Below the pieces are notes generated by a model. The model was not told the origin of the DNA. It saw only the letters and a program-made list of their open reading frames with translations, and did not search any database. From Halichoerus grypus (lineage: Eukaryota; Chordata; Mammalia; Carnivora; Phocidae), in contig NC_135719.1 in NCBI RefSeq assembly GCF_964656455.1, positions 10,767,163 to 10,831,162 of the forward strand: DNA of 64,000 nucleotides, written 5' to 3'. Shown piece after piece: positions 32,451-42,639 of this stretch (position 1 is its first letter; the number at the start of each line of letters is the position of its first letter). The position numbers and the translations under genes are program-made.

Positions 32451-33239
32451 CCTTTGGATTAGAAGCTTTATACGGACACTCAGCATAAACCATCCACCGA
32501 CTCCTTTGGCAGGTCTCGAGTGCTGTCTCGGGGCCAGGCACTGGGCTGGGGGGTGGGGGCGGGACACCACACAGAGTAAGTAATTCCTGCCCTCTGCGGT
32601 TCCAGGGGGCCAAAATTCATTTAAGAATTACAGAAGCGAGTGTTGATATTGCAACTGTGGTAAGGCTATGAAGGGGGGCTCCAGGGGCCGAGCCTACTCA
32701 GGGGCCCTCATGCTTCCTGGAGGAAGTGAATCCAAGCTCCCAGCCTGAGAGGAAGTGGAAGGTGGTGACATGAAGCCGAGAGAGTGGCCCTGTATGGTTT
32801 TATCAGGCTGTGATGTGTGGTAGAGGGGTGGGGGGCAGGGGCCATGTTGCAGGGGGCGGGGTCGGCCTGCAGAGCACCCTCTGCTCTTCCCTTCCCAGCA
32901 CAGGTCTGAGTGGAAGCAGTCCACTGGTGGCCTGGGCACCGCACCCTGAGCCACGCTTCGTGGGGCCCTGTGACTGTCCCTTGCTCTCCGCTGCCTGCCC
33001 AGGGCCGCACACCATCACGCCTCCCAGTTCCTGGCCAGCCCTTCCCATGTCTGTGCCTCGAGCTGCATTCTTCCATCTGCCTGTGGACCCTGGCCAGGTC
33101 CTCCGTGTCCCCCGGTCAGGTCCTCCGTGTCCCCTGCCCGCCTTGCTCCCCTCCCCCCATTCCCCAGTTGCCTGGTCTACCTGTGGTCCCTGTTGTATCT
33201 TTCCTAAAACTCCTAGCTGCTCATGCTCCTACCATGAAC
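32451..33239. other. Unassigned GC-rich sequence with a small tandem duplication
   Basis: Includes CAGGCACTGGGCTGG near 32537 (a possible L2 trace) and a 22-base tandem duplication at 33095-33138. Plus frames 32810-33352 (180 codons) and 32910-33287, and minus frames 32694-33076, lie over each other. No domain is seen. Confidence 0.4.
33095..33138. repeat. 22-bp tandem duplication
   Basis: CAGGTCCTCCGTGTCCCC occurs at 33095 and again at 33117, with a variable GG(T) spacer. Two copies only. Confidence 0.9.
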
Positions 33240-33428
33240 CACTGCTCCGAGTGCTGTACCAACCTTTCCTCACTCAGTCCTCGCTAGCCCTGTGGAGTAC
33301 CTCTAGTGTCCCCATCTTCCAGATGAGGAAACTGAGGCCCAAAGGGGTGTAGTCCCTTGCACAGGCTCTGTTGCGACGGAGTGGTAGGACTGGGATCTAG
33401 GTCTGTAGACTCTTAACCACTGCACTGG
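33240..33428 (-). repeat. MIR SINE, reverse orientation
   Basis: Antisense MIR: TGTCCCCATCTTCCAGATGAG, GAAACTGAGGCCCAAAGGGG, GAGTGGTAGGACTGGGATCT and GACTCTTAACCACTGCAC. Confidence 0.88.
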
Positions 33429-33464
33429 CTGCTTTTTATTCTTTGTTGTTTCGTGTCCGGCTCT

Positions 33465-33530
33465 GGAACCCCATGTTCATATCCCCGTGCTAGCACATAG
33501 TAGGTGCTCAGCAGAGGTTTGACAAATGAA
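33465..33530 (+). repeat. L2 3' end
   Basis: CTAGCACATAGTAGGTGCTC, AGCAGAGGTTTGACAAATGA is the sense L2 3' terminus, directly after the MIR. Confidence 0.7.
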
Positions 33531-34509
33531 TTTCTTCTTGCCTGGGTGTCAAGCCTCATGCATGTATCGTTGCTAAAGAAGTGCACTGATGAGCAGACCA
33601 GAGAGCAGATGAATGCCACCTGTTGATGTGTTTGGAAGCTGTCATTAGCAGTAGTTTTCCGGGCAGAGGTGCAAGTTCATAATGACGAGATGGGTAGGTT
33701 CTGAAACCATCCAGTCGCTGGTGAATGTCCTCCTGAAATGACTCTGTGCACTGTAAAGTCCCTTGCCCAGGGGAGGTATTGTTTTTGCTGTTACCAGAAG
33801 CAAAAGCCTCTTGGGGTATGGGCTTTCCAAGTCCTGGGCTGGGGCTCCTGGTTCAAAGCAAGGACAAGACGAGGAGAGAGTGAATGATTCCGAAGGCAGG
33901 TGGTTAGAAGGCCCATTCCAGGAGTGCACATCGGGGTGAGAGACCAGCTTTTGGTGAATGAGAATGAGCTAGGGTCTGCCTCTGATTTCCTGCTGGGGGC
34001 GGCTGGTTTCTGAGCTCTGCAGAAGTTCGCTGGCCTCTTAGCCGGAGACCTGAGTTCCAGAACCCATGCACACATTGGTGTGCAAATGTTTGGGAGGGTC
34101 CTGATGCAGAATGGGGCCCGGGAGTTGGGGATGAAAATCGGATGTTGGTCTGGATCCCTTTTCCCACTTGCAGGCAGCCCCAATTGCCTTAGCTCCGTGG
34201 GTTTTTCCTTCCAGCTCTGCAGATCTGCTGGCGTATTTATTCGTAAGTGTTGTAAGCGGAATTTTTCAAAGGGAAGCAGTTTGCAGAAGATGAAAATAAA
34301 ACAACTTGGGATAAATGGCTCATCTGGCAATGGGAAATAGCCTCTGGCGTGAGGAGGTCTTTAACCTTGTATGAACATGCAGTTTGGCTCCTGCATCATC
34401 TTAGAGGAACTTGCTGTCTCCCTGCTGAGGCTAGACCCTGGGGGGGAAAGAGCCAAAAACAGCCTTAGCACTGTTTGAGAACTTGATAGGTAGATGTCTA
34501 TTTTCCCTG
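33531..34509. other. Unassigned sequence
   Basis: About 1 kb with no repeat I can name. The minus frame 33791-34330 (179 codons) is without recognisable domain and is crossed by other frames. Confidence 0.4.
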
Positions 34510-35190
34510 TCCAGTGACTTCTGCGCCCCTCCTGTCCAAGACCCCATGCCTTCTGTCCCCTGGGCCCATTGCTATGGTCTTCACTAGCCTTGTGTCTTCT
34601 GCCCCAACACCTTGTTTATTCCCTTCTGCAGACTGCAGCCACCGGTGTGGTCTCCCACAAATATAGAGGGAGTCCGATCTACTACACCTGTAAACCAGGG
34701 ACACATGCTTTCATGTGGTCAGGGCCTCTCTGTTTTTCTGACCTCATCTCCTGCTTAGTCGTCTCAGCACGGGCCATGCTGGCCTCTTGGCACTTCCTTA
34801 CATCTACCAAGCTTCTTTCTACCCCAGGGCCCTTGCACTCCCTGTGTCCTCTACCGGGCTCACTCCACAGATCCTTGGGGCTCTCCATCTCCTGCTTCGG
34901 GGCTCTGCTCCCATATTATCAGAGAGGCTGCCCCACCTGTCAGCCTTACGTAAAGAAGTGCCCCCACTCTCTCTCTCACCCCTGCGCTCCCCGGCACCCA
35001 TTCTCAACTTTATGTCTCTCCGTAGAACTTGGCCCCACTGGCCGGAGCACATGGTTAGTTATTCATGTGTTTCATTTCTGTCCTGCCGAACCCAAATGTT
35101 AGTGCCACAAAGACAAGGACTTTGTTTAGTTCACTGCTGTATTCCCAGCGTGTGGGACAATGTCGGCATGTAACAGGTGCTTACCGAGGC
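34510..35190 (+). repeat. L2 LINE 3' region
   Basis: A long sense L2: GCCCTTGCACTCCCTGTGTCC, CATATTATCAGAGAGGCTGC, ACTGCTGTATTCCCAGCGTG and CATGTAACAGGTGCTTA near the end, with the L2 3' coding part decayed upstream. The plus frame 34569-35102 (177 codons) follows the old L2 sequence and is not an intact reverse transcriptase. The left limit is approximate. Confidence 0.75.
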
Positions 35191-35282
35191 TGGTGGTGCC
35201 AGTGACCTTGAGTGGCTGAGTCTCTTATGAGTCCAGACCACCAGGCTCACCCAGCTTCCTTTCCACTGCCTTGGCATGTCAC

Positions 35283-35460
35283 GGAGCCAAGATGAGCTTT
35301 GGATTTCAGCAGCCCTGGGTTTGAATTCTGGCCCTTCCATTCCCTACTCAGGTATCTCTGGGCAAGTTAACTTCCTGCCTTAGCCTTCCTGTCTTCACTT
35401 GCAAAACTGAGGGAACATGGCTTGCCTCGTAGGCTGTTGGAGGAATATTTGTTAGCCCAT
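35283..35460 (+). repeat. MIR SINE
   Basis: GAGCTTTGGATTTCAGCAGCC, TGGGTTTGAATTCTGGCCC, ATCTCTGGGCAAGTTAACTTC, TTCACTTGCAAAACTGAGGG and TCGTAGGCTGTTGGAGGAAT in MIR order. Confidence 0.82.
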
Positions 35461-35505
35461 ATGCTGTACTAATTTTGTGTTAGACAAACAGAGGAAAAGC
35501 CTTTG

Positions 35506-35970
35506 AAAAGCAGCTTTATTGAGATATGATACACATCCCATAAAATTGACCCATCTGAAGCATACAGCTCAGTGGGTTCGTATATTCATAGAGTTGCGTA
35601 ACCATCGGCACTGTCTAATTTTAGAACGTTTCCATCACCCTCGAAAAGGAACCCCGTACCCATTGACGGTCTTCCCCCGTTACTCCGTCTCCCCCGGCCC
35701 CCGCGACAGCTGATCTATATTCTGTCCCTATAGGTTTGCCTATTGACATTTCCTATAAATGGAATCCTACGGCCTGTGTCTGTTTGTGACCAGCTTCCTT
35801 TCCAAGGTTCATCCATGTTGTAACAGGGCATTGGTACTTCCTTCCTTCTTATGGTGAATAGTATTCCATTATGTGGATCTCTTACACGTTAGGTGTCCAT
35901 TCCTGTGTCCATGGGCGCTTGGGTTCTTTCCCCTTTTCACTCTTACGGGTAATGCTGCTCTGAACTTCAG
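35506..35970 (-). mobile_element. Old L1 (L1M) 3' end, reverse orientation
   Basis: Antisense L1M: AGCAGCTTTATTGAGATATG, CCCATAAAATTGACCCATC, TTTAGAACGTTTCCATCACC, AAATGGAATCCTACGGCC, GGTGAATAGTATTCCATTATG and TAATGCTGCTCTGAACTTC. Frameshifted and short. Confidence 0.9.
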
Positions 35971-36119
35971 TGCAGATGGCATGTGGAGGAGTAGAGGGCT
36001 TATCGATGTATCCAGACCAGTGCAGGGATGCCTTCTTTGAGAGGTCTTCATACCTTGAACCACATCCCATATCCCTCAGGAGCCCCTATCCTCATTCCTT
36101 TCATATTACTGTATTCTTT

Positions 36120-36334
36120 TTTTAAAAAAGATTTTATTTAGAGACAGAGAAAGAGAGGGAGAGCGTGCGAGCAGGGGGAGGAGCTGCAGGAGGAGAGAGA
36201 ATATCTCAAGCAGAGTCCATGCTGGGCACAGAGCCTGACACAAGGCTCGATCTCACGACCCTGAGATCATGACCTGAGCCAAAACCAAAAGTCGGATGCT
36301 CAACTGACTGAGCCAGCCACCCAGGCACCCCTTA
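36120..36334 (-). mobile_element. SINEC, reverse orientation
   Basis: The minus strand begins GGGGTGCCTGGGTGGCTGGC, with a small GGCT duplication in the A-box region (CAGCCAGCCACC on the plus strand, 36310-36325). Tail shows as AAAAAGATTTTATTTAGAG. The approximate target duplication is (C/T)GTATTCTT at 36110-36118 and 36341. Older and somewhat diverged. Confidence 0.92.
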
Positions 36335-37056
36335 AATTGTCGTATTCTTAGAGAGCTATTTTACTCATTCCCACAGACTTTCTTTGGATATAGGATTATC
36401 ATTATTTTTTCACTTACGGATATGACTAGCTGGTTATTCATGTGGTTTTGCCGTCTGCGCGTCCCCTTCCCGGCTCACGCCAGTCACGTTGATGCCTCTC
36501 CTTCTGGGCTCTGCTCAGCCCCTCAGCTTTAGTGGATTCCATTCTCAGAACCTCCTCCCACGAGTGGCCCTTTGCTGAATGAAATTGGCCATTCTGCTTC
36601 AAGAACCCTTGACTTGAAGGGAACTTGTCTGAAATGTGATCTTTGAGTTTTTGAGTTCATCTCATTCCAGTGCATTTCTTTATCTCCTAATTGCATTACC
36701 CACGAACCCAGTAGAATTACAAAAAAGCACTTCCAGAAGATTTCATTAAGTCTTGGCTGCTATCAACGGAGTGATAACAAAGGAGGCATGCGGACTGCTC
36801 CGCCAAGGACCCGTGTTTGAGTTTCTCAGTCTTGTTCTTCTCCTTCGTTTCGGGGAAGTCCTGAGTTCCCGGATTCTTCTCTGAAGGGTACAGCGGGGGC
36901 GGTGGTGGATCTTCCTAAAGGGGGAGTATGGTGGTGCTGAAGACCAGCCCTCTGACTCTGCTGTGAGGAAACTGAAGGAAGATAGCACTGGTTTGTGTCA
37001 GGCATGAAGGTTTGTTGAAACCTCTCAGTCCAAGGTGTGTGAAATTTAGAGACCAA
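36335..37056. other. Unassigned sequence
   Basis: No repeat named. Minus frames 36746-36988, 36826-37056 and 36915-37394 are crossed by one another; the last runs through the SINE. Confidence 0.4.
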
Positions 37057-37074
37057 TCACATCTCATGTTTTTT

Positions 37075-37228
37075 TTGTTTGTTTGTTTGTTTTCATTGTT
37101 GTTTTTTTTAGTAGGCTCCACACCCAGCATGGAGCCCAATGCGGGGCTTGTACTCATGACCCTGAGATCGAGACATGAGCTGAAATCAAGAGTCAGATGC
37201 TTAACTGACTGAGCCACCCAGGCGCCCC
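37075..37228 (-). mobile_element. SINEC, shortened, reverse orientation
   Basis: The minus strand has GGGGCGCCTGGGTGGCTCAG, ATCTTGATTTCAGCTCATG and TGCTGGGTGTGGAGCCTAC, then goes straight into the A-rich tail (GTTTGTTTGTTTGTTT on the plus strand). The CT-rich body is missing. Target duplication TCAC(A/G)TCT(C/T)(A/G)TG at 37057-37070 and 37229-37240. Confidence 0.92.
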
Positions 37229-37284
37229 TCACGTCTTGTGTTTTTAGAGCACTTCTCTGTACGTACGTCATGTTACGGATCGTA

Positions 37285-37585
37285 CCGCACGGCCTCTGCA
37301 CCTGCTCGGCCCCTTCCCTCTGGCTCTGCTCATCTATCACCACATCAGAAAGGCCTTCCCTGAACACCCATCTCCCACTGACCCCCACCTTCACTCTTGG
37401 GCCCCTTACTTTTCTTTTTCTTCATAGTACTCATCTCTGTATTATATGTTTATGTATTTGTTGTTGTTCCTTATCAGGACACAGGCCCCATGAGGGCACA
37501 TCATTCGCTGTTAGATCTTTAAAGCTTCAGATGGTTCTCAGAACATGGAAGGGATGCGTTAACTACATGTCGAGTGAATGAACGG
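37285..37585 (+). repeat. L2 LINE 3' region
   Basis: Sense L2: TCAGAAAGGCCTTCCCTGAAC, TTTCTTTTTCTTCATAGTAC, ATTATATGTTTATGTATTTG, GGCCCCATGAGGGCACATC and CATGTCGAGTGAATGAACGG. Confidence 0.85.
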
Positions 37586-38974
37586 ATGCTTTCAGTTTTC
37601 TAAAAACTGCGAGGCAGAGGTGTTATTGCCATCATGTGGGGGAGGAAAGGCCCGGTCCTTGGGGTGATGACTCCGGGTCACGAGGTGAGTTGAGCGCAGC
37701 TCTTCTGGGTCCCGGTGTGGCCATGCTCCCTGGCTTACAGGGCCCGAGAATGTCCTCTCTAGGTCATTTGGAAATTCTCGGAAAATGTCAGACGACAGCA
37801 GGAGGTGGCCCGTGGGGTCCTTACCAGAGTGGAAATGTTGAGGGTTCTGGAGCAAGGATTTCCTGTGACCTGCGAGGGAAATCGGGAAATGACAGAAACC
37901 CAGGAAAACAGCCGTGGGAGACTTCGTGCTGAGGGCCGGGCCCGGGGGGAGAGACACACTGGAAGTGACCCTGGAAGATTGTAAACCCAGAGGGAAGCCT
38001 CAGGAGTGCTACTTAGGAGTCCTGTGATGAATGCAGTCCAGGCCGGCCCACCGGTTGTCCCAGGCTGTCCTATGTCCCCCACACCCCCCCCAGCCTGGCA
38101 CCCACACGGTTCTCTCACGAGGGTCTGGCGCTTGGAGGGATAGGAGGGATGGTGACCTAGGAGGGCTGACTCTCGATCGTTGCGCTAACAGAAAAGTCAC
38201 AGATGATGGAACGAACACGCAAGTCACACTTGACCTGATCATGGAACTCACGCTATGATGTCATTGCGGTAGATGGTAACTGTTTGGATGGGGAATCTGC
38301 GTGTTTTCAGTTTGTGGAGATAAATCTGCAGGAAAAGGGAGCCAGAAAACCCCCTCGAGATGATCAGCTTAGCTGGGGTGACCCATGAATCCCGTGCCTT
38401 CGGTGGGAGAAACTGGGGCTCACCTATAAAAGGAGATACAGTGGCCCTGACATTTGTAATGGGTTGGTTGGTTGGCTTTTTGTTTTGGCCATTTTTAGAT
38501 CACTGAATAGCGTCTCCTGCCCCACACGCATGTTTTTGTGTGGTGAGCGTGTGCGGTGCGGCTCGGACAGCTGCTTTAGCCAGCAAACCCCCCACGCGTG
38601 TCATGGCCTCGGTGATGTTTCTTGCTTGTGTGACATCCAGAGCACGTGGGCTACTCTCGGCCAAGTGGTGCGTCTCTGTACCTTGGCATTGCTGTTTTCA
38701 GTATGTCCTTCGCAAGGTTGCTGCGTGGCTCTGCGTCGATGAGGAAAGAATATGGTAGAAGGGGTGTGGGGAGTCACGTGGGCCGGGCCAGCATTGGTAC
38801 ATGACACTTCCACGCACCTTCTGCTGGCCAGGCCTCGGGCCCGCAGCGTCCCCGGGAGGCGGGGAGAGCCAGCTGAGCGGTGCTCCCCAGGGAGGAGCAG
38901 AAGCAGGTTTAGTCCGTAGGAGCCCCTCGCTGCCACAGGGACTCTGTGTTTTTAAGTACAAGAATCCTTTTGAT
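37586..38974. other. Unassigned sequence
   Basis: About 1.4 kb with no repeat I can name. It contains an 8-C run near 38084. Frames at 37592-38118 (minus), 38464-38758 (plus) and 38601-38961 (minus) conflict. No gene is called. Confidence 0.4.
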
Positions 38975-39183
38975 TTTTATAGCCCTCTGTGTGCTTCAAG
39001 CATGTTCTTGAGAACTGTTTGCTTTGATCCTCACAGGTAGAGGTATCACTGTCCCCATTTTGCAGATGAGGAGATGGAGGCTCAAGAAAGCTTTATGTGA
39101 CTTGCTCCTGGCCGTTCAGGATCGGATGCTGGTGAGGGCACTGGAATCAGGGTGCTCTTAGACCCCATCCTGTGTCTTATCCT
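38975..39183 (-). repeat. MIR SINE, reverse orientation
   Basis: Antisense MIR: TTTGATCCTCACAGGTAGAGG, CTGTCCCCATTTTGCAGATG, AGGAGATGGAGGCTCAAG, TTCAGGATCGGATGCTGG and GGTGCTCTTAGACCCCATCC. Confidence 0.82.
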
Positions 39184-39892
39184 GCATTTTCTTTCCGTGA
39201 GGCTCTCCATGTGGCCAGGCATCCTACCTTCAGACTCCTGGACGTGCACCGTGAAGCTCCTGGGACAGTCCCCATCCGAAGCCTGAGCTGAGAGGCTCTG
39301 GGGACTTTGTCTCCTCCCAGCAGCATGCAGACCAGGTGGGAGAGGGTCAGTGGGGACACTCAGTGGTAGGGAGTGTTTACAAAAGCGTGCAGGGAGAGAG
39401 AGATTTGTGCCCTTAGAGAGAGCCCGGTAATCAGAAGACATATGATCAAAGGGAAGAGGACGTCAAGACCCACTCCCAGCCTGTGCAGGGGAACCCCAAA
39501 GCCAACCTTGACCTCTCAGCAACCCCTAAAGGAGACCCCGGGGCCACCTTGATGCAGAAACCCAAGATCCTGTTCAGATCCTAGAATTCCGTGCGGTACT
39601 AAGAAGGACTTTAAAAACTAGACCTGACAGGTCAAAACAAATATCCTCCGTTGTGAGGAGCAATCTCGTTTGGGCCTCGGAGGCTTTCCCAGTTGCAGGC
39701 TCTCTACAAATACCCGTCACTGGCTGTTGCCTTCATAACCCAGACCTCCGCCTCTCTCCAGCTTCCCTGCTTTTCTGGTGCTGACTGCTCATCTCCTTCC
39801 TCTGCTCCCCGGCCTGGCCTGCAGGGTGCTGTCTGGCGGCCTCGCCATGGGGCCGGCACTACTGAGGTGCACTGGGATCGTGGGAGGTCAGC
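39184..39892. other. Unassigned sequence
   Basis: No repeat named. It leads directly into the G/T repeat. The minus frame 39082-39441 begins in the MIR and shows no domain. Confidence 0.4.
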
Positions 39893-40262
39893 GGATGTGT
39901 GTGTGTGTGTGTGTGTGTGTGAGAAAGTGTGTGCAAATGAGTGTGAGTCTGTGCGTGTGAATGGGGAAGAGCGTGTGCCTGTGTGTTTGGGGAGTTGAAA
40001 GTATGTGTGACTGTGTAAGTGTGAATCTGTGTGTGAGTGAAAGTGTGAATAGGAGTCTGAGTGTGTGTCTGTGCACGTGCGCTGTGTGTGTAGGGGGTGG
40101 AAGTGTGAGTCAGTATGAGTCTGAGTGTGTCCCTGTGAGTGTGAATCTGTATGTGTGTTTATGTGTGAATGTGAGTCTGAGGGGGTCCCTGTGAGTGTGA
40201 GTCTGTTTATGTTTGAATGTGAGTGTGTGGGTGTGCATCTCTGTGTGTGTGAGTGTGTATGT
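39893..40262. repeat. Degenerate G/T-rich (TGTGAGTC-type) tandem repeat
   Basis: About 370 bases made of TG dinucleotides and TGAGTGTGAGTCTGTG-like units. C is rare on the plus strand and the complementary strand is C/A-rich. The left end (39896-39921) is a pure TG run. Frames on both strands (plus 39693-39998 and 39961-40194; minus 39888-40076) only translate the repeat. Confidence 0.93.
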
Positions 40263-40282
40263 TGAGGGCAGTTCCAGGAGTG

Positions 40283-41035
40283 ACTGGGCGCGTCTGCTCT
40301 AAGTTGTCAGCATTTGCTCCTGGAGGCGTCTGGAAGGCGTGAGCCCGTCGGGCCCCGAGGACCTGGACTCCAGCTCCCAGCTCCGGGCGCAGCGAGGCGG
40401 GCAGCTCACGCAGAAGCCCGGGAGGGATTTGGTGGAGCGTGCGGCCTCCAGTGCCCTTCTTGGGCAGTTCCTTTAACAACCCGTGTAGCTCGTCCTTGCC
40501 TGGCTCTTCAGTGAGTCACCCAGAGGGCATCAGAGAGCCTCGTCACTTTGGCAGCCACGGAGCAGTTGTGCCCCCGCTAACCACGGGAGCTCTGATCTGC
40601 GGTAACAAGGTCGAGATAGGTGGAGGAACAACCGGACAGAAACAGGTGGCCGCGCCTGTGGCTTGCCATGAGGTCAGGACGCCTCTGCTTTGTGACAGAT
40701 TTGGGACGCAGAGAAAAGACAAGTCGGGGCCTCGTGCTGACCGAGTGCCGACGGAGTGCGGAGTGGTTCGTGGTCGGGGAGGGGGAGCTGGACAGCCCAG
40801 AGTTGAAGCTGAGGATGGTTCTGATCGCCCGCGTACAGGTTTCTTCTGTCGTGTTGTGAGCATCAGCAGCTCTCAGCGAGATGCTCTTGCCACTGCACAT
40901 GATGCGGCATCGCCGTGTCCCCAGGGTGCACGGTGCACGGGGCGGAAAAGTCCCCACTGGACCCGGCACAGAATTGCAGTTCTGAGCGGTTCAGCCTATG
41001 ACCCCATCAAGGTATCGAGCCCCGCACCGGAATGT
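40283..41035. promoter_or_regulatory. CpG-island-like segment
   Basis: By eye I count about 50 CG dinucleotides in some 750 bases, with GC above 55% in the densest parts (40283-40460 and 40560-41035). CG is close to its expected frequency there, whereas most of the window is CG-poor. This suggests germline hypomethylation and hence a possible promoter or enhancer. No TATA box or recognisable first exon was found, and it is not a named repeat. Confidence 0.55.
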
Positions 41036-41524
41036 TGTGGGCTCAGGTTTGCATTAAAGCAGGAGGCAGAGATGTGCTTTTCAAATGCAAATTTCAGGAA
41101 CATTTATTTGAATGGGTCCCTTGGGAACCATAACCATTTTCAGATCCCAATTAACCTGGGTGTATTTGAATGCCTCAGCAGTGGAAGGGTTTCGTGTCTG
41201 GGCCTTGGTGACACTTCTCAAAGCCAGCAGGTGGCATGTCTCATGCAAAGAGGTGGTTTCAGCTCTAGGCTGAATGGTAAGGTAGACTGTAAAAAAAAAA
41301 TTCGCACCCTTGCTTCTGCAAAGAGCTTGGCTGCTAGAACACAAAGCACATTTGTATGGTGTCTGGCTTCCAAAAAGCAGCTCTGGTCCTCGAGAAGACA
41401 AAAAGCTTGGTGTAGTTTTTTGTTGTTGTTTTTGTTTTTTGGGTTTTTTGTTTTTCTTTTTGAACAGCAAGAAAGAGGAGACATAATTCATGTTTTTGAG
41501 CTCCGCTTTCAAATAACCTTATAA
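40439..41524 (+). other. 361-codon open reading frame, unrecognised
   Basis: The longest open frame of the window. I recognise no domain. Its first 200 codons lie in CpG-rich DNA, which lowers stop frequency; codons 205-320 lie in DNA of ordinary composition; the end is low complexity (a run rich in Leu and Phe from the T/G tract at 41417-41460). There is no signal peptide or repeat pattern that I can see, and shorter antisense frames (40577-40969, 41081-41512) cover much of it. A chance frame is the most likely reading, but a non-coding RNA exon or lineage-specific protein cannot be excluded from sequence alone. Confidence 0.25.
41224..41237 (+). promoter_or_regulatory. Candidate CTCF-binding core
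   Basis: CCAGCAGGTGGCAT matches the CTCF core (CCASYAGRKGGCR) well. It lies 190 bases downstream of the CpG-rich segment and inside the 361-codon frame. Motif evidence only. Confidence 0.35.
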
Positions 41525-41537
41525 ATGGTTTTAAAAC

Positions 41538-41884
41538 TGTCTGAGTCCATTTGGGCTGCTATAACAAAAATACCGTAGCCTGGGTGGCTTGAAGAACAGA
41601 CATTTATTTCTCACAGTTCTGGAGGCTGGGAAGTCCAAGATCAAGATGTCTGGTGAGAACTCGCTTCCTGGCTCCTAGAGATCTGTCCTCTCTGTGTCTT
41701 CATGTTTTGCAGACGGGGCGAGATGATCTCTGGGGTCTCTTATAAGGACAGTAATGCCAGTCACGAGGTCTCCAGTCTCATGACCTAATCACCTCCCAAA
41801 GGCCCCACCTCCTCATCCCATCACCTTGGGGGTTGGGATTTGAACATGAATTTTGGGGGGAACACCTATATTTAGTCTGTAACA
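41538..41884 (-). mobile_element. MaLR LTR (MLT1-like), solo, reverse orientation
   Basis: Plus-strand landmarks: TGTCTGAGTCCATTTGGGCT, GCTATAACAAAAATACCG, TTTATTTCTCACAGTTCTGG, CTTATAAGGACAGTAATGCC, AGTCTCATGACCTAATCACC, CTCCCAAAGGCCCCACCTCC and ATATTTAGTCTGTAACA. Both LTR ends (TGT...ACA) are visible. No internal region is present. Confidence 0.92.
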
Positions 41885-42411
41885 AAAACTATCTTTGGAA
41901 ATGATCCAGAAGAGTTGGACTTTGGAGAAGTTTTGGACTGCCTTCATCTGTTTGTGTTGCTTATGTTTTCCTTTTTAAATATGCACAGACGTGATTTAGA
42001 GCATAGGAATCTATGTCTGAATACAATAACTCTTGCATCTTTATTTTAAATAAAAATTTCAAGTGATAAAAGAGCCTTTTAATTATCAGAGCAGACCGGG
42101 AGGTATCCGGAAGCAGAGTATGGTTTTCTAGTTTGACTGCTGTACGCGGAAGCAAACTATGGGACAGATTAGTCCAGAAGAGCACACTAGCTCCCCACTT
42201 GAAGCTTTATATGGTGTTCTGTTGTGAGAGTATCTGTTCTAGTTATGCTTTTCTTTGACAGCAATATGATTTGTCTCCTTCCCTCCGTCCCTCGTGTACT
42301 GGAGCTGCTGTGGGGACATAATCCAGAGCATCGCCATGTGATGAGAACCGATAACACGTGATATATAACAATACTCCACTCTTGAATGAGTCTCATGATA
42401 TACAGATAATC
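41885..42411. other. Unassigned AT-rich sequence
   Basis: No gene. Minus frames 41961-42185 and 42187-42426 have no domain. Confidence 0.4.
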
Positions 42412-42423
42412 CCAGATGAAATA

Positions 42424-42625
42424 CATTTTTTAAAAGATTTGTTTATTTTTATTTTAGAAAGAGAGAGCAGGGGGAAGGGCAGAGGGTGAGGGAGAAAGAG
42501 AATCTCAAGCAGACTCTCTGCTGAGTGTGGATGCTGACACCAGGGGGCTTGATCCCACGACCTTGAGATCATGACTGAGCTGAAACCAAGACTTGGCCGC
42601 TTAACTGTGCCACCCAGGCATCCCA
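42424..42625 (-). mobile_element. SINEC, reverse orientation
   Basis: Minus-strand head GGGATGCCTGGGTGGCACAG; plus-strand tail side AAAAGATTTGTTTATTTTTA. The target duplication CC(A/G)A(A)TGAAATA lies at 42412-42423 and 42626-42637. Diverged, with a short deletion in the A-box part. Confidence 0.92.
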
Positions 42626-42639
42626 CCAAATGAAATAAA

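Noticed and set aside
34569..35102. 177-codon plus frame as a possible gene
   Set aside because: It lies within an L2 3' region whose landmarks run along its length; there is no intact reverse transcriptase motif.
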